Shown: piece after piece, positions 1 to 7,432 of the stretch
Position numbering within the stretch: position 1 is the stretch's first letter
Layout: each line of letters opens with the position of its first letter
From: Candidatus Hydrogenedentes bacterium ADurb.Bin170
GTDB lineage: Bacteria > Hydrogenedentota > Hydrogenedentia > Hydrogenedentales > CAITNO01
DNA: 43,149 nt
Assembly: GCA_002070275.1 (NCBI GenBank)
Contig: MWCY01000024.1
Location: 1-43,149 of the forward strand
Reading direction: 5' to 3'
Notes under the pieces: generated by a model
Told to the model about the DNA's origin: nothing
What the model saw: the letters and a program-made list of their open reading frames with translations, nothing else
Database searches by the model: none
Program-made: the position numbers and the translations under genes

Positions 1-1220
1 ATACAGAAGTCGATATCAATATCAGGCATGGTTTTCCGCTCAGGATTTAAAAACCGCTCAAAAAGCAGGCCATACTGAAGCGGATTCACATCGGTGATAA
101 AAAGCGCATAGGCAACGAGACATCCCGCCCCGGAACCGCGACCAGGCCCGACAGGAATGCCTTCTTTCCGGGCATAATTCAGCAGATCCCAAACCACCAG
201 AAAATAATCAACAAACTGCATCCGGGAAATGACTCCCAACTCAAACTCCACACGCTCCACCACGGCAGAGGGCAGTTCATCGCCAAAACGTTTGTGCAGT
301 CCCTCAAAAACCTGTTCCCTTAAATACGCTTCTTTACTTTTTCCCTCGGGCACAGGATAATTGGGAATCAGTTTCAAGTTTGTCGGGATCTCTGCATTGC
401 AGCGTTCCGCAAGAAGCAGGGTGTTGGAAACGGCTTCCGACCAGCGGGAAAAACAGCCCGCCATTTCATCGCCTGGCCGGAAATAAAAATCGTGGTTATA
501 AAAACGCATCCGATTCGGGTCGTCAAGCGTTTTTTTAGTCTGAAGGCACAAAAGGATATCATGCGCCTGCCAGTCGCTTTCATCAAGATAATGGCTATCG
601 TTTGTGGCAACCGCCGGAAGACCGTACTGCTGTGCCATTTCCCACAGCATGGGATTGATACGCTCTTCCTGGGGCATGCCGTGGTTCATCATTTCGATGT
701 ATACATGGTCGTTTCCGAAAATACCCAGATAGGTATCCAGCGTGCGCGCCGCCTCTTCCTGCTTTCCCTGCTCCAGCAATGAAGGAACCCTGCCCTGCAG
801 GCATGCAGTCAGCAGGATCAACCCCTCTTTATGCTCCTCCAGCGCTTCAAGATCAATCCGGGGCCTGTAATGCCAGCCCTCCAGATAGCCGATAGAGCTC
901 AGACGACAGAGGTTGTGGTACCCCGTCTCATTTTCGCAGAGCAGCACCAGATGATTGCTTGCCTCTTTGGCGCTTTTTCCGCTTTTGCTCTTGCGTGACC
1001 CGGGGGCAATGTACATCTCGCAGCCAAGAATAGGTTTGATGCCCGCCTGTTTGGCGGCACCCTGAAACTCCAGCAGTCCGAAAAGTGAACCATGATCTGT
1101 AAGCGCACAAGCAGGCATGTCATAATCGACACACCGCTGTATCAGTTCCGACGGCTTCGATAGACCGTCCAGAAGGCTGTAATGCGAATGAACGTGCAGA
1201 TGGACAAAGGGTGTGCTCAT
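1..1220 (-). CDS. dnaE: DNA polymerase III alpha subunit, 5' part (runs off the left edge)
   Basis: This is the catalytic subunit of the replicative DNA polymerase. About 406 N-terminal residues are present and the rest lies beyond base 1. The start [19 protein letters not shown] is the classic PHP-domain opening (HxHxxxS), followed by [10 protein letters not shown]; a GPGRGSGAG motif is encoded near 130-155, and PDIDIDF, which carries catalytic aspartates of the C-family polymerase palm, lies near 20-45, almost at the window edge. The ATG at 1220 has GGAG about 10 bases upstream, inside the end of the upstream gene. That gene's TGA overlaps this ATG (ATGA), so translation is probably coupled. 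dnaE rather than polC is inferred from the PHP domain being at the very N-terminus with no exonuclease insert seen. Confidence 0.96.
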   Translation of the reverse strand, partial: MSTPFVHLHVHSHYSLLDGLSKPSELIQRCVDYDMPACALTDHGSLFGLLEFQGAAKQAGIKPILGCEMYIAPGSRKSKSGKSAKEASNHLVLLCENETGYHNLCRLSSIGYLEGWHYRPRIDLEALEEHKEGLILLTACLQGRVPSLLEQGKQEEAARTLDTYLGIFGNDHVYIEMMNHGMPQEERINPMLWEMAQQYGLPAVATNDSHYLDESDWQAHDILLCLQTKKTLDDPNRMRFYNHDFYFRPGDEMAGCFSRWSEAVSNTLLLAERCNAEIPTNLKLIPNYPVPEGKSKEAYLREQVFEGLHKRFGDELPSAVVERVEFELGVISRMQFVDYFLVVWDLLNYARKEGIPVGPGRGSGAGCLVAYALFITDVNPLQYGLLFERFLNPERKTMPDIDIDFC

Positions 1221-1690
1221 AATGACTCCAGTACTTTAAGGATCAGTAAAAAAGCGGCATCTGCCGTCTGCGCTTTAATGGCATCCCGATCACCGGTAAA
1301 AAAGTGCTTTTGTGCCAGGACGCTGCCGCGGCACGCCGCAGCAATCCACACGGTGCCCACAGGTTTTTCAACTGTGCCGCCACCGGGACCGGCTATTCCG
1401 GTCACTGCGACGCCGACATCGGCGCTCAGGCGTGAGCACACCCCTGTAACCATGGCGCGTGCCACCTCTTCACTCACAGCGCCTTTAGCGGCAATCATTT
1501 CTGCCGGGACGCCGAGCAGAGCTGTTTTCGCACTATTGGCGTAGGACACAACGCCTCCCAGAAAACACTCGGATATTCCCGGGATATTGGTCAGCCGATG
1601 AGCAATCAATCCGCCGGAGCAGGATTCGGCAACCGCGAGGCGCAGCGATAAAGCGCGGCATCGTTCTGCAACTGTCTTCTCTGTCGCCAT
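1217..1690 (-). CDS. pncC: CinA C-terminal family, nicotinamide-nucleotide amidase-like protein
   Basis: A stand-alone CinA C-terminal domain of about 157 residues. The family removes the amide of nicotinamide mononucleotide to give nicotinate mononucleotide in pyridine-nucleotide recycling. Seen in the sequence: [16 protein letters not shown] (the conserved AESCTGG-type motif with the active-site Ser), [27 protein letters not shown] and [12 protein letters not shown], all family hallmarks in the right order. The MocF-like N-terminal half of long CinA is absent. The start at 1690 is chosen because family similarity begins just after it; two in-frame ATGs at 1705-1708 are possible alternatives with GGAAG upstream. 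The stop overlaps the dnaE start, so the two genes form one transcription unit. Confidence 0.9.
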   Translation of the reverse strand: MATEKTVAERCRALSLRLAVAESCSGGLIAHRLTNIPGISECFLGGVVSYANSAKTALLGVPAEMIAAKGAVSEEVARAMVTGVCSRLSADVGVAVTGIAGPGGGTVEKPVGTVWIAAACRGSVLAQKHFFTGDRDAIKAQTADAAFLLILKVLESL

Positions 1691-1865
1691 AGTAAAAACC
1701 CTCATCATTTGTCTTCCGGGAAACCCCCTGCTTCCGTACACCTCAGAGGCTCAGGGCACTCCAGAGAGTTATTGTGCCACATCCATCCCCTCTTTTTACA
1801 GCATTGAATTTCGTATTGTTCTTATTATGGAAAATGAAATATTCTCAGATGCCCCCGTGAATGAC

Positions 1866-1895
1866 TTGAAATAAAGAGATGGCTGCGGGTACAGT
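1866..1895 (+). promoter_or_regulatory. Possible sigma-70-like promoter for the M14 peptidase gene
   Basis: TTGAAA at 1866-1871 and TACAGT at 1890-1895 are separated by 18 bases. A strong ribosome site (CAGGAGG, 1921-1927) and the ATG at 1934 follow. Prediction by eye only. Confidence 0.35.
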
Positions 1896-1933
1896 GAAAG
1901 GCACTCTATATAACCAGTGTCAGGAGGCGTTCT

Positions 1934-4528
1934 ATGTTATTCCCTGCTCATACCCGTTCCCTTTTTGCCCTTCTCTGTCTGACTCTCCTGCTGACAGCCC
2001 CCTTCCCGGCAGTTGCCGCCGAATTCTCCATTGATGCGGATTATCCGGGTGGCAATATCCTGATTAAGAAGATCGAGGGCGATCAGGTTCTGTTGGCACC
2101 GGATCTTCGGGACACAGCCGGGTGGTGGTTTTACTGGAATTTCAGGGTAACAGGTGCTGCCGGCAGAACAGTGACTTTTCAGTTTGACGGGCAAAGCCCT
2201 ATTGGCGTAAGAGGGCCCGCTATCAGTCAGGACGGCGGCGCAACCTGGGCCTGGATGGGTGCGGAATGTGTGACAAAAAACAGTTTCGACTATACTTTTT
2301 CTGCCGATGCCGGTGAAGTTCGTTTTGCATTCACCATTCCATACCTGCAGAGCGATCTGGACGCTTTTTTGAAAAAGCATGAAAAATCCAGTTTTCTCTC
2401 CGTTACCACCTTATGCGCTACAGGAAAAAACCGAAGCGTTGAAAAACTCCATATCGGCAACCTTGAGGGCGATCCACGCTTTCGTGTGCTGATTACAGCA
2501 AGGCACCATGCCTGTGAAGCCATGGCTAATTTTGTACTGGAAGGGCTGATGGATGTCATACTGGCCGATACGGAAGACGGCTGCTGGTTCGGCCGTAACG
2601 TGGAATTAACGGTTATTCCCTTCATGGATAAAGATGGCGTGGAAGACGGCGATCAGGGGAAAAATCGGACACCCCGCGACCACAACAGAGATTATATAGG
2701 CGTGAGCGTGCACAAAGAAACCGAAGCACTGCGCACCTTTGTGCCCAATTGGGCAAATGGAAAACTCAGGGTTGCTCTGGATCTGCACTGTCCGCACATT
2801 CGGGGCAGGCACAATGAAGATATCTACATTGTCGGCAGCCGTCACGAGGAAATGTGGGTGGAAGAGCAGCGTTTCGGCAGCCTGCTTGAGGAGGCGAACC
2901 GCGACGGGCTTCTGCCCTACAGCTGCAGCAACAATCTGCCTCACGGGAAAAGCTGGAATGTTTCACGCTCCTACTCGGCGGGACTCTCCTTTGACGGATG
3001 GGCTTCAGGACTCGACGGAATTCAGCTCGCAACAGCCTTTGAGATTCCCTACGCCAATGCGGGCGGTACTGCTGTAACGCCAGAAAACTCCCGGAATTTC
3101 GGCAGCTCCCTGGCGAAGGCACTGCGCGCCTATCTCCAGGAAAAGGAAAAAGTAGAGAGAAGAACCTCCGAATATCCTGTTTTCTCCGGCGGTGTATTCC
3201 CGTCTCTCACGGTAATGGCACAGGGCAAAGGCAGCACCTCTGAAGCAGGCATCGGCGCCCTGATTCCCTGGGGCAACAGGTTGTGGGCAGTGGGCTATGT
3301 CGCCCATATTAACGGGCAGGGGCTGGGCCTTTATGAAATCCGGGAAAACATGACCATGGAACGCCATCCTGCATCCATAACAGGCACCTACGCCAACCGG
3401 ATGGCGCATTGGCCGAGCGGACAGGCATTTATCGGCCCCTATGCCATCGATGCTGACGGGCAGGTACGCACCATCGAAGCCTTTCGGGAAATCCGGCTTG
3501 CGGCAACCTGTGCGCATCTGACAGATCCCAGAAACAAGGTTTACTTTCTCGGGATGGAAGGCGGTTTCTGGGAAGTTGACGTAAAAAGTCTGGAGGCAGT
3601 CTTTCTTTTTGATCTGAAAAAAGAATTGGGACTTCAGGATGTGCTGGTGCATTTTAAAAGCGCCCATACCGCTCAGGGCAGGGTTGTTGTGGCTAATAAC
3701 AATTACGATGAGCAGGAGTACCTGGGCCTGCGTCAGGCGGGGCGTCTGGCAGAATGGGATGGCTCGTCCTGGAATATTGTCGAGAGAAATCCTTTTGTAG
3801 AAGTTGCCGGCACTTTTGGCAACGACAGTTACGGCGGCGACACACTTTACGCACTGGGCTGGACTGATTCCTCCTTGGTACTTCGTGTGCTGGTTAAAGG
3901 TGAATGGCGCCGCTACCTGCTCCCCAAATCGAGTCAGTGCTGGGATCATGCCTGGAATACGGAATGGATGCGCATCCGCCACGCCAGCACCGAACGGCTT
4001 ATGATGGATGCCCATGGCACCTTTTTTGAGCTCCCTCCATTCGCCTACGGCGGAGAAATCTGGGGGATCCGTCCCGTCTGCACCCATCTGCGGGTCGTTC
4101 CTGATTACTGCCACTGGCGTGGATTCTTTGTGATGGCATCAGATCAGATTGATCATGACCAGGGGCAGCCCCAATCAGGGCTCTGGTTCGGCAATATTGA
4201 TGACCTCTGGTCAATGGGCAAGCCTTCGGGCTGGGGTGGCCCGTGGCGGAATACGGCGCTGCAGGCGGGAGACTGCTCAGACCCCTACCTGATGACCGGC
4301 TATGATGCCAAGGGTTTGCATCTCCACTGCCAGGCAGATGAGCCGGTCCGGATCGATGTGGAAGTGGATTTTCTGGGTAACCGGCAATGGGTACCATATC
4401 ACTCTTTTGAACTGACTCCCGGGCAGACATACCGGCATCACGAGTTTCCCGCCGGCTTTTCCGCCCACTGGGTACGCCTCCGTGTGAATCAGCCCTGCAC
4501 CGCTACGGCGCAGTTCTTTTACAATTAA
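1934..4528 (+). CDS. Exported M14-family zinc carboxypeptidase with a propeller-like C-terminal half
   Basis: 864 residues with a clear signal peptide (hydrophobic segment, cleavage near FPAVAA). Residues 45-150 resemble the N-terminal beta domain of cytosolic carboxypeptidase-like M14 proteins (GWWFYWNFRVTGAAG). Residues 150-400 form the M14 catalytic domain: zinc ligands H192 and E195 (HxxE in HHACEAM), third ligand H285 (DLHCPH), a substrate-binding-like DHNRDY segment and catalytic E370 (AFEIPY). Residues 400-864 are a different module with motifs such as GALIPWGNRLWAVGY, ANRMAHWPSGQAFIGPY, YFLGMEGGFWEVDV and AEWDGSSWN; from memory this matches a secreted, probably beta-propeller family of Bacteroidetes and Planctomycetes-type genomes. 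It probably trims peptides or amidated glycan-peptides outside the cytoplasm; the substrate is unknown. GAGG sits 7 bases before the ATG, which fixes the start. Confidence 0.85.
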   Translation: MLFPAHTRSLFALLCLTLLLTAPFPAVAAEFSIDADYPGGNILIKKIEGDQVLLAPDLRDTAGWWFYWNFRVTGAAGRTVTFQFDGQSPIGVRGPAISQDGGATWAWMGAECVTKNSFDYTFSADAGEVRFAFTIPYLQSDLDAFLKKHEKSSFLSVTTLCATGKNRSVEKLHIGNLEGDPRFRVLITARHHACEAMANFVLEGLMDVILADTEDGCWFGRNVELTVIPFMDKDGVEDGDQGKNRTPRDHNRDYIGVSVHKETEALRTFVPNWANGKLRVALDLHCPHIRGRHNEDIYIVGSRHEEMWVEEQRFGSLLEEANRDGLLPYSCSNNLPHGKSWNVSRSYSAGLSFDGWASGLDGIQLATAFEIPYANAGGTAVTPENSRNFGSSLAKALRAYLQEKEKVERRTSEYPVFSGGVFPSLTVMAQGKGSTSEAGIGALIPWGNRLWAVGYVAHINGQGLGLYEIRENMTMERHPASITGTYANRMAHWPSGQAFIGPYAIDADGQVRTIEAFREIRLAATCAHLTDPRNKVYFLGMEGGFWEVDVKSLEAVFLFDLKKELGLQDVLVHFKSAHTAQGRVVVANNNYDEQEYLGLRQAGRLAEWDGSSWNIVERNPFVEVAGTFGNDSYGGDTLYALGWTDSSLVLRVLVKGEWRRYLLPKSSQCWDHAWNTEWMRIRHASTERLMMDAHGTFFELPPFAYGGEIWGIRPVCTHLRVVPDYCHWRGFFVMASDQIDHDQGQPQSGLWFGNIDDLWSMGKPSGWGGPWRNTALQAGDCSDPYLMTGYDAKGLHLHCQADEPVRIDVEVDFLGNRQWVPYHSFELTPGQTYRHHEFPAGFSAHWVRLRVNQPCTATAQFFYN

Positions 4529-4545
4529 AAATCCGTCAACAAGCA

Positions 4546-4575
4546 GCAGGAAACAAAACACCTGCCCTTTTTGTT
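4546..4575 (+). terminator. Weak intrinsic terminator after the M14 gene
   Basis: GCAGG (4546-4550) pairs with CCTGC (4561-4565) across a 10-base loop, followed by CCTTTTTGTT. The stem is only 5 bp, so the call is weak. Confidence 0.35.
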
Positions 4576-4775
4576 GCATTGATTTAATGCTATTTTCCGT
4601 AGATAATAGCAAAATAACCGATAAATATAATTTCAATAGAGGATAAATATTCAGGGTTTACTTTCAGCCGACCCGGGTGGTTTTCCGCCTGCTCCCTCCT
4701 GATACGGCTGTAATGGTGTTCCTTGCAGTCTTCGCAGGATTTTCCCCCAACCTTCAAATCCGGAAAGGGATTACT

Positions 4776-5891
4776 ATGAAAAGTACGCGTGTTTTAATTG
4801 GTCTTCTGACACTGGCACTGTGCATGGCCATGGCTTTTCATGCCACTGCACAGGAAAAGAAATTTAAAACGGAAAATATTATTTTTGTTATGACCGACGG
4901 TCTGCGCTGGCAGGAAGTCTTTCAGGGTGCTGAAGAGTCCCTGCTGCCGGAAGCAAAATCAGGCATCCATCCCAGTCGCGCCGCCTACTGGCGGGACACA
5001 CCGGAAGAACGCCGGGAGATCCTGATGCCCTTCACCTGGAAAGTCATGGCAAAAGAAGGGCAAATTTTCGGTAACCAGAATAAAGGCAGCGTCTCTCAGG
5101 TATCCAACGGCTACAACTTCTCTTATCCCGGTTTCAGCGAGGTGGCCTGCGGTTATGGCTTCCGTGATGTTGACAGCAACAACAAAATTTACAATCCTCA
5201 TCTCAATGTTTTTGAATTCCTTAACAATATGCCTGCCTACAAAGACAAGGTCGGATGTTTCGGGGCCTGGGAACTCTTCCCCTGGATTCTCAACCGCGAA
5301 CGCAGCGGCATGCTGGTCAATGCAGGCTATGAGCCGCTGGATACAGGAAAGTCCTTTCCCGAATATGAACTGCTCAACAGGATGAAAAAAGAAACAACAC
5401 ATTACTGGGGCGGCGAGCCTTTCGATTCCATTACTTTTGAAACCGCTTACGCCTATTTTAAACGTGAGCAGCCCCGGGTTCTTTTTCTGGCACTGGGCGA
5501 AACAGACGAATGGCCTCATGGCGGACGCTATGACCTCTACCTTGATGCAGCAAGACAGGCCGACAATGCTGTGCGATACCTTTGGGAAACAGCCCAGTCA
5601 CTGGATCAGTACCGCGACAAAACCACGCTGATTTTCACCACAGATCACGGCCGCGGCTATGCACCTCTGGAATGGAAGAGTCACGGTGAAGATGTTGCAA
5701 ACTCGGAAAATACCTGGATGGCTTTCCTGGGACCCGATACGGAACCTCTGGGCGAACGCGAAAAGGTGGAACGCGTCACTGCCAGCCAGCTCGCTGCCAC
5801 GATGGCGGCTTTTCTAGGTGAAGATTTTCGGGCGGCTGCCCCTGAAGCGGGCAAGCCCATTGATGACGTGCTGGGCAGCACAAACAACTAA
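4776..5891 (+). CDS. Exported alkaline-phosphatase-superfamily hydrolase
   Basis: 371 residues from the ATG at 4776, preceded by GGAAAGG; the open frame extends further upstream but without a good ribosome site. A signal peptide (VLIGLLTLALCMAMAFHATAQ) starts the protein. Metal-binding and catalytic motifs of the superfamily are visible: FVMTDGLRW (first Asp ligand), SNGYNFSYPGFSE (nucleophile region), ALGETDEWPH (Asp/His), TTDHGRG (Asp-His) and a late His in WKSHGED. The family hydrolyses phosphate or sulfate esters; the exact substrate cannot be told. It lies 21 bases before a second superfamily member and both are probably co-transcribed. Confidence 0.85.
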   Translation: MKSTRVLIGLLTLALCMAMAFHATAQEKKFKTENIIFVMTDGLRWQEVFQGAEESLLPEAKSGIHPSRAAYWRDTPEERREILMPFTWKVMAKEGQIFGNQNKGSVSQVSNGYNFSYPGFSEVACGYGFRDVDSNNKIYNPHLNVFEFLNNMPAYKDKVGCFGAWELFPWILNRERSGMLVNAGYEPLDTGKSFPEYELLNRMKKETTHYWGGEPFDSITFETAYAYFKREQPRVLFLALGETDEWPHGGRYDLYLDAARQADNAVRYLWETAQSLDQYRDKTTLIFTTDHGRGYAPLEWKSHGEDVANSENTWMAFLGPDTEPLGEREKVERVTASQLAATMAAFLGEDFRAAAPEAGKPIDDVLGSTNN

Positions 5892-5912
5892 GGTACAAAA
5901 GAAAGATATCGA

Positions 5913-6791
5913 ATGACACACAAGAAATACACCAGAATTATTTTTGCTCTTCTTTTCACCATGATCTGGACAGCGGCAGCCTCAGCGGTGCCCCTCGCCA
6001 GCCATGTTTTTATTATCAGCTATGATGGGGGCGCTCCGTATGTCATGAAAGACTGCGACATGCCGGTTCTGAAAGGCATGCTGGATCAGGGCGCCTGCAC
6101 CTGGGAGGCACAAACTATTTTTCCCAGTGTCACCCTCATTGCACACACTTCCATGATGACCGGCATGGGCCCGGCAAAGCACAAGGTAACCTGGAACGGC
6201 GATGAGCCGGACAAAAAACTGGAAGTGACGACCTGCTTTGCGGAGGCAAGAAAAAAAGGACTCCATACAGCCTTCTTTCCGGGAAAAGACAAACTTCTCC
6301 TGATCGCAATTCCTGATTCGATGGATCACGCTGAATGCCCCGGCTATGAATCAGACAAAGTGGCTGCCGCTGCTGCCGAATACATTGTCGCAAACAAACC
6401 CAACCTGACTTTTGTGCATTTCGCTGAGACGGACGGACTCGGGCACAAGCGCGGGTGGGGATCTGATGAACAGAAAGCAGGATTTGCCAATGCCGACAAA
6501 GCTCTGGGCGTCCTGAAAGAAGCCGTGGAAAAAGCCGGTATCGCTGATGACAGTGTGTTCATCATCACGGCAGATCATGGCGGTCACAAAAATACGCACG
6601 GAAGCAATAAACCCGAAGACATGACTATTCCCTGGATTCTGTGGGGTAAAAATGTCAAGCCAGGCCACACCATCTCTGAAGACGTGACCGTTTATGACAC
6701 GGCCGCCACGGCATTATGGCTTCTGGATGTGGAAATTCCGGAATCCTGGGACGGGAAAGCCATCACCAATGCTTTTAATACGCCAGAATAA
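5913..6791 (+). CDS. Exported nucleotide pyrophosphatase/phosphodiesterase-like enzyme
   Basis: 292 residues with a signal peptide ending near ASAVP. It belongs to the type I phosphodiesterase/nucleotide pyrophosphatase branch of the alkaline phosphatase superfamily: ISYDGGAP (Asp ligand), IFPSVTLIAHTSMMTG (Thr nucleophile in the FPSxT pattern), FAETDGLGH (Asp/His ligands) and ITADHGGH with a later His in NTHGS. It is shorter than many NPP enzymes and lacks extra domains. It is likely a periplasmic or surface phosphodiesterase acting with the preceding gene, 21 bases away, on related phosphoesters; that pairing is inferred. Confidence 0.87.
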   Translation: MTHKKYTRIIFALLFTMIWTAAASAVPLASHVFIISYDGGAPYVMKDCDMPVLKGMLDQGACTWEAQTIFPSVTLIAHTSMMTGMGPAKHKVTWNGDEPDKKLEVTTCFAEARKKGLHTAFFPGKDKLLLIAIPDSMDHAECPGYESDKVAAAAAEYIVANKPNLTFVHFAETDGLGHKRGWGSDEQKAGFANADKALGVLKEAVEKAGIADDSVFIITADHGGHKNTHGSNKPEDMTIPWILWGKNVKPGHTISEDVTVYDTAATALWLLDVEIPESWDGKAITNAFNTPE

Positions 6792-6871
6792 TCAGGCGAC
6801 GACAGCAGGTAGAAAATATCGGACTGCCCACCTGACGTAACAGCGACTGATCACCCGAAAAAACACCTCCC

Positions 6872-6920
6872 GCCCGGGCTGAAGTTCTCCCCCCATGAAC
6901 ACAGCCCGGGCTTTTCTTTT
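6872..6920 (+). terminator. Intrinsic terminator after the phosphodiesterase pair
   Basis: GCCCGGGCTG (6872-6881) pairs perfectly with CAGCCCGGGC (6902-6911) across a 20-base loop, followed directly by TTTTCTTTT. It closes the two-gene phosphatase operon. Confidence 0.75.
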
Positions 6921-6960
6921 CCGTGTCGGACACCTTTAAGAAAAGACAAGGCTTTTACGC

Positions 6961-6990
6961 TTGGTGCTCTCCAGGACAATGTGCTATCAT
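6961..6990 (+). promoter_or_regulatory. Promoter for the small membrane protein
   Basis: TTGGTG (6961-6966), 18-base spacer, TATCAT (6985-6990). A perfect inverted repeat TCGAGAG-T-CTCTCGA follows at 7018-7032 in the presumed 5' leader, between the promoter and the ribosome site. Confidence 0.5.
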
Positions 6991-7061
6991 TCCCTAAGGA
7001 ACATAGTACTCGCTCAGTCGAGAGTCTCTCGAACCATTCTAAAGCAGAAGGTATAACGCAG

Positions 7062-7217
7062 ATGGCAAATGAAGAAAAAGGCTTATGGGGTTTTCTCAGT
7101 TATCCCTGGATGTGGATCATGATGATGGTTGTGGAAATTGTGCTGATGCCGGTTAACTGGTTCTGCTATGCCGTTAATCTTCCGCCCGTTAACATAGAAA
7201 CTCCTTTTATTTACTGA
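7062..7217 (+). CDS. 51-residue single-span membrane protein of unknown function
   Basis: Short gene starting at MANEEKGLWG, with AGAAGG about 11 bases upstream; the open frame extends back to 6981 but that part covers the promoter and leader. A single hydrophobic segment (YPWMWIMMMVVEIVLMPVNW) fills the middle, rich in Trp and Met; the C-terminus ends NIETPFIY. It has its own promoter, leader hairpin and downstream terminators, which supports a real, independently expressed gene. I do not recognise the family. Confidence 0.6.
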   Translation: MANEEKGLWGFLSYPWMWIMMMVVEIVLMPVNWFCYAVNLPPVNIETPFIY

Positions 7218-7221
7218 GCGC

Positions 7222-7279
7222 ACGGGCAAAATGCCCGTTATTTCCTCCTCTACCCCTGGAGGGAGGATAATCTTTTTTT
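7222..7279 (+). terminator. Terminator region after the small membrane protein
   Basis: ACGGGCA (7222-7228) pairs with TGCCCGT (7232-7238) over a 3-base loop, a few bases after the stop codon. A second weaker hairpin (CCTCC with GGAGG) is followed by a run of eight or nine T near 7272-7280. Together they probably end transcription. Confidence 0.5.
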
Positions 7280-7432
7280 TGCAGAGCCTCGGAATTTCTT
7301 GTATTTAGTATTTCATTTTCCTGCGCATCACCCACATTCCTTCCTTTTCACGATCTGAAACTATTTCAGTATCTGAACAGTCTTTAATTTCAGAAGCAAC
7401 CTGTACTGCAGTAACATGCAAAAGGAGTACCC

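Noticed and set aside
3005-4114. 369-codon minus-strand open frame
   Set aside because: Antisense to the M14/propeller gene and without any family-like motif; a by-product of codon bias on the true strand.
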